16,231 nt of DNA from an uncultured Collinsella sp. (GCA_937896835.1 CALBOJ010000107.1:1-16231); one strand, 5' to 3'. Shown: positions 7,440-14,811, counted from the stretch's first letter. The notes: generated by a model not told the origin, from the letters alone. Program-made: numbers and translations.

Positions 7440-7456
7440 ACAAACGAATAACAAAC
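7440..7456 (-). promoter_or_regulatory. Candidate Pho box upstream of pstS
   Basis: On the minus strand GTTTGT occurs twice, at 7456-7451 and 7445-7440, exactly 11 bp apart and separated by TATTC. Direct repeats with an 11-bp period are how PhoB/PhoP-type response regulators bind. It lies about 145 bp upstream of the pstS start. A matching -10 box is not convincing, which lowers confidence. The rest of 7295-7497 shows only the two small leader hairpins. Confidence 0.4.
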
Positions 7457-7497
7457 CCGCCACCAAGCATGACCCGCCTTTTACACCAATAAAAACA

Positions 7498-7566
7498 AAG
7501 TTGCGGTGAAATAGTTCCTGCTTGGCCATCAAATGGCCCATTCTAGGAACTATTCCACCGCAACTT
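7498..7566 (-). repeat. Palindromic repeat copy 1, also likely terminator of the M20 gene
   Basis: Arms at 7498-7519 and 7545-7566 pair over 22 bp with one mismatch, the outer part reading TTGCGGTGAAATAG and CTATTCCACCGCAA. An inner hairpin GGCCAT-CAA-ATGGCC (7524-7538) fills the loop. On the minus strand the structure is followed by TTTGTTTTTATT (reading leftward from 7500), so it probably terminates the M20 peptidase transcript that stops at 7613. The core, 7501-7563, has the same length and outer arms as the copy at 10799-10861. Confidence 0.85.
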
Positions 7567-7612
7567 AAAAAGCCCGGACGAAAGGGGTGCTAAGTTGGTA
7601 ATCGCCGCAGCC

Positions 7613-9049
7613 TTAAAGCTCAAGCTCGTTCAAACGTAAGATCGCCACGATATAAATCTTGAGCGCCTGCTTGAGCTGTTCCTCGTTGGCGCACTCGTTG
7701 GGACCGTGCATCTGGCCGCCCCACGCGGGCAGCTCCAGGCCGGTCTCCTCGGGGCCAAACGAGACGGCGCGGGCAAAGTTGCGCGCGTACGTGCCGCCGC
7801 CCATGGCAAAGGGCTCAGCATGCTTGCCCGTAAACTCGTTATAGGTATCAATAAGCGCCTTCACGGCCGGATCGTCGGCAGAGACCGAGAACGGCACCTT
7901 CGCACGACCCACACGGCACGTCACGCCAAAACGGCCCACGAGCGGATCGAGCTGCTCGCGGATGGTATCGGCACTCGTGCTGTCGGGGAAGCGCACGTCG
8001 ATGACCTGCTCAATATGGCCATCCGCCACGCGGATGACGCCAGCGTTGCAGGTAAGCGGGCCAAACGCCGGACTCGTCGCATCGATACCCAGGCCGCGAC
8101 CATAGGCGTCCGCATGCACAAAGGCCAGGAACTTGACGAACTCGTGCTCGGCAGGCGTCAGCAGGCGCTCGTCGCGTGCACCAAACGCGTCCTCGGCCTC
8201 GCGCAGATACGCCACGATCAGCCCGACGGCGTTGATCGTTCCCTCTGGCATCGAGGCATGACCGCCAATGCCGTGGGCGAAAATCTGCGCATGCCCGTTA
8301 TCGAGCGCCGTGATCTCCAGGCGGTCGCCGTTCTCGACCGGCGCCGGCAGCTCATCGGCGGCAATCGCAAGCTCGCAGATAGACTGCGACGGAATGGCGT
8401 TGCTCGCCTCGGCACCGCTCCAGGACACAATGCGCCCGCCGTCGATCTTGGAGCTCACAAATGTCGCCCCAAACTGGCCCTTCTCGGCATTACAGACCGG
8501 GAACTCGGCATCGGGCGTAAACAGAAAGTCGGGGTTCGCGTGGTTCTCCAGATAATGGTGAACGTCGGACATGCCCACTTCCTCATCGCAGCCCAGCAGT
8601 GCGCGGAAGGTGTAGCGCGGAACAATGCCGTGCTTGAGCAGATAGGCGCCGGCGTAGAGCGACAGCACCGCCGGACCCTTGTCGTCGATAACGCCGCGGC
8701 CGAGCAGCCAGCCCTCGCGACGCTCCATCGCAAACGGGTCGGTGTTCCAGCCCGGGCCGGCGGGCACCACGTCCACGTGGCAGATGGGCGCGAGCTGCTT
8801 GTCGCCGCGGCCAGGAATATCGGCAATGCCCACATAGCCCTCGTCGTCGCTCGTCTGATAGCCGAGCTTCTGCGCGATGCCGAGCGCACAGTCGAGCGCG
8901 TCACGGACCGGGCGGCCAAACGGCGCGCCGGGCTCTGCATCGGCAGAAACTGCCACGGACGGATAGCTCACCAGCTGCTCGATATCGGCGACGACATCTT
9001 CCCAGACCTCGTCGACATACTCGGCGACGCTCTGCTCCACCTGATTCAT
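7613..9049 (-). CDS. M20-family metallopeptidase, PepV/Sapep-like dipeptidase
   Basis: The 478-residue protein belongs to the M20 zinc peptidases and most resembles PepV-type dipeptidases, which cleave short peptides in the cytoplasm. Visible motifs are HVDVVPAG with H91 and D93, GRGVIDDKGP with bridging D122, GCDEEVGMSD with catalytic E156 and ligand E157, TPDAEFPVCNAEKG with D180, HASMPEGTINA of the dimerisation or lid domain, GGGTYAR, and a C-terminal H448 in QMHGPNE. Where relatives often read GHVDVVP, this one has CHVDVVP. The start at ATG 9049 has AAGGAGG 6 nt upstream, an excellent site; the frame is open to 9094 but that part lies in the intergenic palindrome. It follows an HAD phosphatase by about 54 nt and is probably cotranscribed. 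A palindromic terminator follows. Confidence 0.94.
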   Translation of the reverse strand: MNQVEQSVAEYVDEVWEDVVADIEQLVSYPSVAVSADAEPGAPFGRPVRDALDCALGIAQKLGYQTSDDEGYVGIADIPGRGDKQLAPICHVDVVPAGPGWNTDPFAMERREGWLLGRGVIDDKGPAVLSLYAGAYLLKHGIVPRYTFRALLGCDEEVGMSDVHHYLENHANPDFLFTPDAEFPVCNAEKGQFGATFVSSKIDGGRIVSWSGAEASNAIPSQSICELAIAADELPAPVENGDRLEITALDNGHAQIFAHGIGGHASMPEGTINAVGLIVAYLREAEDAFGARDERLLTPAEHEFVKFLAFVHADAYGRGLGIDATSPAFGPLTCNAGVIRVADGHIEQVIDVRFPDSTSADTIREQLDPLVGRFGVTCRVGRAKVPFSVSADDPAVKALIDTYNEFTGKHAEPFAMGGGTYARNFARAVSFGPEETGLELPAWGGQMHGPNECANEEQLKQALKIYIVAILRLNELEL

Positions 9050-9068
9050 GGACGACCTCCTTACCAAT

Positions 9069-9092
9069 GAGCGGCGAGCGCGCTCGCCCCTC
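9069..9092. repeat. GC-rich palindrome between HAD and M20 genes
   Basis: GGCGAGCG (9073-9080) meets CGCTCGCC (9081-9088), a perfect 16-bp palindrome extended by three more pairs after a C-C mismatch. There is no T-run. It sits just upstream of the peptidase ribosome binding site in the putative two-gene transcript, so it could adjust expression of the second gene or mRNA stability. Confidence 0.55.
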
Positions 9093-9103
9093 ACATTACG
9101 TCA

Positions 9104-9766
9104 TTAGATAGCGAAAAGTTTAGCAAGCTCGGCCACCGAGTGCACCACCGCATCGGCACCCGCCGCCTCGTGCTCGCCCGGCGCCGCCGCGCCCGAATAG
9201 ATGCCGATGCACGGCACGCCCATTGCATGCGCGCCCTCCACATCGTTAAAGCGATCGCCGATCATCACGGCATCGTCGGCCGTCGCGCCGAGCGCCGCCA
9301 GGGCATCGCGGACCGAATCGGCCTTGGTCTCGCGTCCCTGCGGCGGATTCATGCCAATCACCGCCTCAAACTGAGAGAGCCCGAGCTCATGCACCATGTC
9401 GATGCACTTGGCCTCCATGCGCGACGTCGCCACGGCCATACGTTTGCCTTGGGCGACCAACCCATCCAGCAGCTCGGGGACCCCATTGAACACGGGATAC
9501 TCCTCCGGTCCCAGTTCATCAAAAAAGGCGCGGTACTCATCGGCCACCACAAGCGACTCCTCGCGGGAAAAGCCGTAAAAGTCGTGAAAGCTCTTCCACA
9601 GGGGCGGCCCGATCATGCGGCGCAGATCACCCATCTGCGTCTCCGAAAACCCGCGCGCAGCCAGCGTCTTGCGCGTCGAGGTCATCACTGCCCGACCCGT
9701 ATCGGCCACCGTGCCGTCAAAATCGAACAGCACGACCGGCCGTCTGCCTATCTCCAACGCCTCCAT
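9104..9766 (-). CDS. HAD-IA family phosphatase (phosphoglycolate phosphatase-like)
   Basis: The 220-residue protein has the HAD subfamily IA layout: motif I DFDGT with nucleophile D15 and D17, an alpha-helical cap at about 22-85, motif II in ATSRM (S115), K148 as motif III (RETKAD), and motif IV GDRFNDVEGA with D171 and D175. Relatives hydrolyse phosphoglycolate, pyrophosphate or nucleotides; the substrate cannot be told here. The start is a choice between ATG 9766, with AGAGGA 6 nt upstream, and ATG 9772, which would follow that sequence directly; I prefer 9766. It is the first gene of a probable pair with the M20 peptidase and is divergent from the DegV gene across 156 bp. Confidence 0.92.
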   Translation of the reverse strand: MEALEIGRRPVVLFDFDGTVADTGRAVMTSTRKTLAARGFSETQMGDLRRMIGPPLWKSFHDFYGFSREESLVVADEYRAFFDELGPEEYPVFNGVPELLDGLVAQGKRMAVATSRMEAKCIDMVHELGLSQFEAVIGMNPPQGRETKADSVRDALAALGATADDAVMIGDRFNDVEGAHAMGVPCIGIYSGAAAPGEHEAAGADAVVHSVAELAKLFAI

Positions 9767-9807
9767 CGGCATTCCTCTTCCCCAGTTGATGATTTCCACA
9801 CCGACAC

Positions 9808-9836
9808 TTCAAACTGTTGACTATTCAACAATTGAA
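9808..9836. promoter_or_regulatory. Nested dyad in the divergent HAD/DegV promoter region
   Basis: TTCAA-AC-TGTTGA-CTAT-TCAACA-A-TTGAA is a symmetric element: TGTTGA (9815-9820) mirrors TCAACA (9825-9830) and TTCAA (9808-9812) mirrors TTGAA (9832-9836). A TTGA-N4-TCAA core is the kind of site bound by winged-helix dimers such as MarR-type regulators, although no such gene lies nearby. It is placed to act on both divergent genes. The symmetry is seen; the binder is unknown. Confidence 0.5.
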
Positions 9837-9860
9837 CCTAGCAATGTAGAGCAACTCCAC

Positions 9861-9866
9861 TATACT
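9861..9866 (+). promoter_or_regulatory. Probable -10 box for the DegV gene
   Basis: TATACT lies 56 bp before the DegV start. TTGAAC at 9832-9837 would be a -35 but the 23-bp gap is too long; at normal spacing only weak matches such as TAGCAA are found, so an activator or a weak -35 is possible. Confidence 0.4.
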
Positions 9867-9922
9867 TGTCGCACTTTGCTTTCAGAAGGCGGCGCTGCCG
9901 CGCCCCAACGAAAGGTGCAATT

Positions 9923-10783
9923 ATGTCTTTTGCCATCATAACCGACTCCACGTCGGACATCTCCCCCGCCCGTGCCCAAGAGCTCGGCATTTACGTGATT
10001 CCGCTGCATGTGATTATCGAGGGCGAGGACCTGCTCGACCAGGTGCAGATTACCGCCGAGGAATACGTCGCCCGCATGGCTGGCTCCGAGCAGCTGCCGC
10101 ACACCTCGCAGCCGAGCGCCGGCGAGTTCAAGGCGCTGTTTGACCGCGTACGCGCCGATGGCCACGACAGCGCGATCTTTATCTCGCTGTGCAGCGAGTG
10201 GTCCGCCTGCTATTCCAACGCATGCCTGGTCGCCGAGACCCACGAGCTCGACGTGCGCTGCATCGATTCGCGCACCGGCTCGGGCGCCGAGGGCCTGCTG
10301 GTGGAGTACGCACTTGCCATGCGCGAGGACGGCCGCAGCTTGGACGAGACCGAGGCGCAGATCCGCGCGACGCTGCCCGACGCCCACCTGCTGCTGATTC
10401 CCCGCACGCTCGAGAACCTGGTCAAAAACGGCCGCGCCCCCAAGCTCGCCGGCCAGCTGACGCAGATGCTCAACATTCGCCTGGCCGTTTCGCCGGAGTG
10501 GAAATCGGGCGAGATCAAGGCAATCAAAAAGGGCCGCGGCGCCAAGCGCATCGTCGCCAACACCATGGCAGATTGCCTCGCGTTTTTGGACGAGCACCCG
10601 GGCTCAAGCGTGCGCGTGCTCACGACCGGCGCCGCCGAGGAGCAAGAGCTCGTCAACCAAGCGCTAGCAGGCCAGGACTACGTGGACGCCGGCACTGGCC
10701 CCATCGGCTGCACCATCGCCACCCACGTAGGCGTGGACGCCATCGCCATCAGCTACTGCCCCCGCTACCAGCCCATCCACTAG
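9923..10783 (+). CDS. DegV family fatty-acid-binding protein
   Basis: The 286-residue protein matches DegV/FakB in length and layout. These proteins bind a fatty acid in a deep pocket and, with a FakA-type kinase, present it for phosphorylation so that exogenous fatty acids enter phospholipid synthesis. The family start ITDSTSDI (5-12) is present. TSQPSAGEF (61-69) carries the Thr-Ser pair that contacts the carboxylate, and the C-terminal lobe shows KNGRAPK (168-174) and GEIKAIKKGRGAKR (196-209). The segment SLCSEWSACYSNA (88-100) takes the place of the usual SSKLSGTYQ-like loop and is divergent. The ATG at 9923 follows AAAGGTG by 5 nt; an in-frame upstream start at 9866 lies in the promoter and was discarded. 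No FakA gene is in the window. Confidence 0.94.
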   Translation: MSFAIITDSTSDISPARAQELGIYVIPLHVIIEGEDLLDQVQITAEEYVARMAGSEQLPHTSQPSAGEFKALFDRVRADGHDSAIFISLCSEWSACYSNACLVAETHELDVRCIDSRTGSGAEGLLVEYALAMREDGRSLDETEAQIRATLPDAHLLLIPRTLENLVKNGRAPKLAGQLTQMLNIRLAVSPEWKSGEIKAIKKGRGAKRIVANTMADCLAFLDEHPGSSVRVLTTGAAEEQELVNQALAGQDYVDAGTGPIGCTIATHVGVDAIAISYCPRYQPIH

Positions 10784-10796
10784 AGGCACCTTTACC

Positions 10797-10864
10797 ACTT
10801 GCGGTGGAATAGGGACTGTTTTTGGCTTATCAGCCGCAAATCAATCCCTATTCCACCGCAACTT
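10797..10864. repeat. Palindromic repeat copy 2
   Basis: Arms TTGCGGTGGAATAGGGA (10799-10815) and its complement (10845-10861) pair perfectly over 17 bp, and the loop holds a smaller GGCT/AGCC hairpin (10824-10835). The 63-bp core equals copy 1 (7501-7563) in length and shares the outer 13-14 bases of both arms. It lies between the convergent DegV and toxin genes, where it could act as a two-way terminator, but neither flank has a good T-run, which fits a dispersed repeat better. Confidence 0.8.
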
Positions 10865-10876
10865 AGAAATCGGCGA

Positions 10877-11185
10877 TCAGCCCAGCGGGCCCTGAAACAG
10901 TTCCTGATGAGTGCCCATTCTCACCAGCCTAATCACTGGGTTAGTCTTATGGGGAAGATAAAGAACGACCACATCGACCAAGCCATCGGATAGGTGGAAA
11001 TCGATGTGGCCGTTGTAGTTTCCGCCCGGGTTTGAGAGCTCGTGGGCGCCATACTCCGCCGGAAGTGACCCATGAGCCACAAGCTCTGCAACCGCCGCTT
11101 TAAACTCACTTTTTAGCTGCGGATGCATGCGCATCGTTCGTTTGTAGTCCACCTTAAATTGAGCCTCGACTTTAATCTCGAACAT
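10877..11185 (-). CDS. YafQ/RelE-family mRNA-cleaving toxin
   Basis: The 102-residue protein has the size and pattern of YafQ, a ribosome-dependent mRNA interferase of type II toxin-antitoxin modules. Aligned to the known YafQ active site, H48 (AHELSN), H64 and D67 (DFHLSDG), and H93 with F97 (MGTHQELF) are all kept, so the toxin is probably functional. The ATG at 11185 follows the antitoxin stop by 2 nt, and its ribosome site GAGGAA lies within the end of the antitoxin gene. Antitoxin first and toxin second is the normal order. The pair is more AT-rich than its neighbours, which suggests acquisition by transfer. The C-terminus (FQGPLG) is slightly longer than in E. coli YafQ. Confidence 0.9.
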   Translation of the reverse strand: MFEIKVEAQFKVDYKRTMRMHPQLKSEFKAAVAELVAHGSLPAEYGAHELSNPGGNYNGHIDFHLSDGLVDVVVLYLPHKTNPVIRLVRMGTHQELFQGPLG

Positions 11186-11187
11186 CG

Positions 11188-11487
11188 CTATTCCTCATCG
11201 AGGAATGACATAAGCTCATCAGCGTTATTGAATGACAGGCTATCGTCCGGCAAAATCCCCAGCTCATGAGCCTCGGCGATCACCATGGCGCGCCTCGTCA
11301 CCTCGTTGGGCACCTCCGCCCTTCCTACAATCTCAAAAGGAATCTTTCGCTGATTTACTAGCTGCCGAACGGCAAGATTGAGATAGGAATTGAGGCTGAG
11401 GCCGACCGAATCCAAGAACTCAGTCGCCTGCTCCTTGAGCCCCTCTTCGATTCGAACCGTCGTAGGCTTAACTGTTGCTGTAGACAT
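11188..11487 (-). CDS. RelB/DinJ-family antitoxin
   Basis: The 99-residue protein has a ribbon-helix-helix DNA-binding domain at about residues 8-50 (strand TTVRIEE, then helices through SLNSYLNLAVRQLV) and a C-terminal tail of about 50 residues expected to wrap the toxin. This is the layout of RelB/DinJ, which neutralises YafQ-type toxins and represses its own promoter. The ATG at 11487 has AGGAGG 6 nt upstream. Upstream lie a -10 box (11524-11519, minus) and a 36-bp perfect palindrome at 11535-11570 that could be the operator. Confidence 0.92.
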   Translation of the reverse strand: MSTATVKPTTVRIEEGLKEQATEFLDSVGLSLNSYLNLAVRQLVNQRKIPFEIVGRAEVPNEVTRRAMVIAEAHELGILPDDSLSFNNADELMSFLDEE

Positions 11488-11518
11488 TTGCGACCTCCTC
11501 GCCCTCGTCTTTTACACC

Positions 11519-11524
11519 AGTATA
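11519..11524 (-). promoter_or_regulatory. Probable -10 box of the toxin-antitoxin operon
   Basis: Minus-strand TATACT lies 31 bp before the antitoxin start. The -35 position at normal spacing (about 11542-11547) falls inside the palindrome and reads ATCAGA, a poor match, so a protein bound to the palindrome would block polymerase. Confidence 0.45.
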
Positions 11525-11534
11525 CCCAATATAA

Positions 11535-11570
11535 ATGGCAATCTGATGTTAGATAACATCAGATTGCCAT
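11535..11570. promoter_or_regulatory. 36-bp perfect palindrome: operator or terminator
   Basis: ATGGCAATCTGATGTTA (11535-11551) and its exact complement (11554-11570) flank two central bases. It starts about 30 nt past the LOG gene stop and precedes the toxin-antitoxin promoter. As RNA it would be a long hairpin followed on the minus strand by TTTATATTGGG, a weak T-run, so it may end LOG transcription. As DNA it could be the site where the antitoxin binds. Both are possible together. Confidence 0.75.
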
Positions 11571-11600
11571 GCGTATTCATGTCGCGTGGGCACGATTGAT

Positions 11601-12359
11601 CTACATCAGCCCGCTGAGCGCAATGTCAACGGCCTCGTTGAGGTCGTCGGTAATGTGTACCAGATCCGGATCGAGCGGACTGATCATGCCGGCGTCCATC
11701 ACCGGACCGTTGAGCCAGTCGAACAGGCCCTGCCAGTACTCGCTGCCCACCAACACGAGCGGCATGCGCTTGACCTTGTGCGTTTGCACCAGCGTGAGAA
11801 CCTCGAACATCTCGTCGAGCGTGCCAAAGCCGCCGGGAAATACGATGGCGCCCGAGCTGTACTTAACGAACATGGTTTTGCGCACAAAGAAGTAGCGGAA
11901 GTCCATGCCGAGGTTCACGTATTTGTTGAGCCCGTGCTCGTGCGGCAATTCAATGCCTAGGCCAACTGACTTGCCGTTGACACTCGCCGCTCCCCTGTTG
12001 GCCGCTTCCATGATGCCAGGGCCGCCACCGGTGATGACCGCCACGCCACGTTGCGCGATCTTGCGCCCGACGGTGCGCGCCGCCTTGTAGAGCGGATCGG
12101 TCTTGGGCGTGCGGGCGCTACCGAAGATAGTCACCGCAGGTCCAAGCTCGGCAAGTGCGCCAAAGCCATCGACAAACTCTGCCTGAATTCGCAGCACGCG
12201 CCAGGGGTCGGCGTGCAGCCAGTCAGTCGACTCCTCGGGCGCCAGCAGGTTGGCGTAGGTGTTGTCCTTAGGAATCATGGGGCCGCGCATGACCACGGGG
12301 CCGCGGCGGTACGTCTCGTCGTAGGCAGGCTCGCCCTCGACGTTCTCATTCTTAATCAT
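11601..12359 (-). CDS. LOG family nucleotide 5'-monophosphate phosphoribohydrolase
   Basis: The 252-residue protein carries the two LOG signatures, GGGPGIMEAANRGA (111-124) and PGGFGTLDE (175-183), in a Rossmann-like fold, with R160 and K161 before the second motif. LOG proteins cleave the N-glycosidic bond of nucleotide monophosphates, releasing the base and ribose 5-phosphate; in plants they activate cytokinins, and bacterial members act on purine nucleotides. The first 50 or so residues are an extension before the core. The ATG at 12359 has AGGAG 5 nt upstream. The frame is open to 12431, but there it would encode a Phe run from the T-tract of a terminator, so that start was rejected. That hairpin sits immediately upstream, so the gene may be controlled by read-through. 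Confidence 0.93.
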   Translation of the reverse strand: MIKNENVEGEPAYDETYRRGPVVMRGPMIPKDNTYANLLAPEESTDWLHADPWRVLRIQAEFVDGFGALAELGPAVTIFGSARTPKTDPLYKAARTVGRKIAQRGVAVITGGGPGIMEAANRGAASVNGKSVGLGIELPHEHGLNKYVNLGMDFRYFFVRKTMFVKYSSGAIVFPGGFGTLDEMFEVLTLVQTHKVKRMPLVLVGSEYWQGLFDWLNGPVMDAGMISPLDPDLVHITDDLNEAVDIALSGLM

Positions 12360-12375
12360 GGGTACTCCTATCGAG

Positions 12376-12423
12376 AAAAAGAAAAACGGGCGGGGTCGAC
12401 GCCATGCGTCAAACACCCGCCCG
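12376..12423 (-). terminator. Strong terminator hairpin between tgt and LOG
   Basis: On the minus strand CGGGCGGG pairs with CCCGCCCG (12423-12416 and 12394-12387), an inner GACGC-CAT-GCGTC style stem (12398-12410) fills the loop, and TTTTTCTTTTT follows (12386-12376). It would end tgt transcription, though it lies 150 nt past the tgt stop and only 16 nt before the LOG start, so it could equally be an attenuator in the LOG leader. Confidence 0.85.
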
Positions 12424-12484
12424 AACATCAACTATTCGGTATGGTACCCACGATGCATCAAGCACTTACAAGCTATCGGCCAGC

Positions 12485-12533
12485 GGTCGCGCAGCCGGTG
12501 TCAGCGAATGTGACGACCGGCTGGCGCTCGACC
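12485..12533. ncRNA. Long imperfect hairpin in the tgt-LOG spacer
   Basis: GGTCG, CGC, AGCCGGT and GTCA (12485-12503) pair in order with TGAC, ACCGGCT, GCG and CGACC (12511-12533), giving 19 base pairs broken only by small bulges on one side, around loop GCGAATG. Flanking GCCAGC (from about 12479) could compete by pairing with GCTGGC (12520-12525). A smaller hairpin CACGCT-CTGCA-AGCGTG lies at 12546-12562. No T-run follows. The spacer thus has three hairpins in about 180 nt; the element could be a structured leader or a repeat. No known riboswitch was recognised. Confidence 0.5.
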
Positions 12534-12572
12534 ATTGCCGTTGCCCACGCTCTGCAAGCGTGTCTGTCGCCC

Positions 12573-13712
<1,140 letters not shown>

Positions 13713-13749
13713 AAACTGGAACTCCTTGGTTGCGGTTCATACGCAAACC

Positions 13750-13755
13750 ATTATA
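13750..13755 (-). promoter_or_regulatory. -10 box of the tgt promoter
   Basis: Minus-strand TATAAT is a perfect -10 match, 37 bp before the tgt start. No good -35 lies at 16-18 bp spacing. A short dyad CGGGCAACCCG (13756-13766) abuts the box. Confidence 0.5.
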
Positions 13756-13895
13756 CGGGCAACCCGCAAGAAGCACCGACTCGACAGAAACTGGTGCAAA
13801 GGGGTCATAGTCATTGGGATCATTTCCAACAGCCAAGGCAACGCCGATGCTCTGGCAATGCCAGCGAGCGGTCGCCAGGGCGAACAAATTGGCAT

Positions 13896-13938
13896 AAAAA
13901 GAGGGCGGCATAGACCTTCTGGTCATGCCGCCCTCTTT
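13896..13938 (-). terminator. Terminator after the SDR gene
   Basis: AAAGAGGGCGGCAT (13898-13911) is the exact complement of 13925-13938, with an inner GACC-TTCT-GGTC stem (13913-13924). On the minus strand it ends in TTTTT. It lies about 70 nt past the SDR stop. The region between it and the tgt promoter (13757-13895) shows only a small CTGGC-AAT-GCCAG hairpin and no gene. Confidence 0.9.
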
Positions 13939-13980
13939 GAATGACAAGTTGTCGCCCTGGCGGCCGCGCAGCGTCGGCCC

Positions 13981-14008
13981 GTTACGGCGTTTGGCAAAAC
14001 GCCGTAAC
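13981..14008. repeat. Hairpin just past the SDR stop
   Basis: GTTACGGCGTTT (13981-13992) and AAACGCCGTAAC (13997-14008) are perfect 12-bp arms around a 4-nt loop, beginning 2 nt after the SDR stop codon. There is no T-run, and a full terminator follows about 45 nt later. It may protect the mRNA 3' end. Confidence 0.65.
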
Positions 14009-14010
14009 TC

Positions 14011-14811
14011 CTACGGCCGCTGGCCCATGCCACCCTCGAGGGTGACGGTCTCGCCGTTCATATACTTAAAGTCGGGACCGCAGAGCTGAACGACAACGCG
14101 GCCGATTTCCTTCTCGACGTCGCCGTAGTGGCCTGCCGGCGGCATGTGGACGTTGGCCTTGAACGCCTCGGGATAGGCATCCTGGAAGTTCTCGAGCGCG
14201 GCGGTCCAAGCAAGCGGGCAAACGATATTGACGTTGATGCCGTCCTTGCCCCACTCGTTGGCGGCAACGCGAGTCAGACCACGGATGCCTTCCTTGGCGG
14301 CGGCATAGCTGCACTGGCCGTAGTTGCCAAACAGGCCGGCGCCCGAAGCAAAGTTGACCACGGAGCCCTTGGTCTCCTTCAGGTGCGGATAGGCCTTCTG
14401 CATGTACAGGTAGGTGGCATACAGGCCAGAGTAAATGGCCAGGTTAAACTGATCCATGGTGTGATCGGCAATGGTCACGCCCGAGGCGCTGGCCTGAGCG
14501 TTGTTGACGACGGCGTCGATGCGACCGAACTCCTCAATGGCCTTGTCGATGACGTTCTGGACGACAGCCTCGTTGTCCTGACCAGCAGAAACATCGGCCT
14601 GAACAGGCAGAACCTTGACACCGTACTCGGCCTCGAGGGATTCCTTGGCGGCCTCGAGCTTGGCGACGTTGCGGCCGGTGATGACGAGGTTTGCGCCCTC
14701 CTTGGCAAAAGCGATATCGATGCCGTAGCCGATGGAACCAGCGGAGCCGTCCTTAAGCGTGGCCTTGCCGCCGCCGGTAACGATCACGGTCTTACCAGTG
14801 AAAAGTCCCAT
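14011..14811 (-). CDS. Short-chain dehydrogenase/reductase (SDR)
   Basis: The 266-residue protein is an NAD(P)-dependent oxidoreductase of the classical SDR type, with catalytic S156 (NFASGAG), Y169 and K173 (YAAAKEG), and NNAQ (103-106) in place of NNAG. The cofactor loop is unusual: VTGGGKATLKDGSAGSIGYGI (11-31) has about ten extra residues compared with TGxxxGxG, and its SIGYGI end recalls the enoyl reductase FabI, although the Y-x3-K spacing is that of ordinary SDRs. The Asn of the usual N-S-Y-K tetrad cannot be placed (I127 or G130 by alignment). The substrate is unknown. The ATG at 14811 has AAAGGA 6 nt upstream. It is probably a single-gene transcript. Confidence 0.92.
   Translation of the reverse strand: MGLFTGKTVIVTGGGKATLKDGSAGSIGYGIDIAFAKEGANLVITGRNVAKLEAAKESLEAEYGVKVLPVQADVSAGQDNEAVVQNVIDKAIEEFGRIDAVVNNAQASASGVTIADHTMDQFNLAIYSGLYATYLYMQKAYPHLKETKGSVVNFASGAGLFGNYGQCSYAAAKEGIRGLTRVAANEWGKDGINVNIVCPLAWTAALENFQDAYPEAFKANVHMPPAGHYGDVEKEIGRVVVQLCGPDFKYMNGETVTLEGGMGQRP

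Noticed and set aside
7706..9070. A 454-codon plus-strand open frame opposite the M20 peptidase
   Set aside because: It is the antisense shadow of a gene with intact zinc ligands; its composition is typical of such shadows.
12360..12431. An N-terminal extension of the LOG protein starting at 12431
   Set aside because: The extension would translate the terminator hairpin and its T-tract (a run of Phe), while ATG 12359 has a good ribosome site.
12424..12572. A known riboswitch (for example preQ1, given tgt nearby)
   Set aside because: The spacer is downstream of tgt, not upstream, and shows no match to preQ1 or another riboswitch pattern I can recognise; only generic hairpins are seen.
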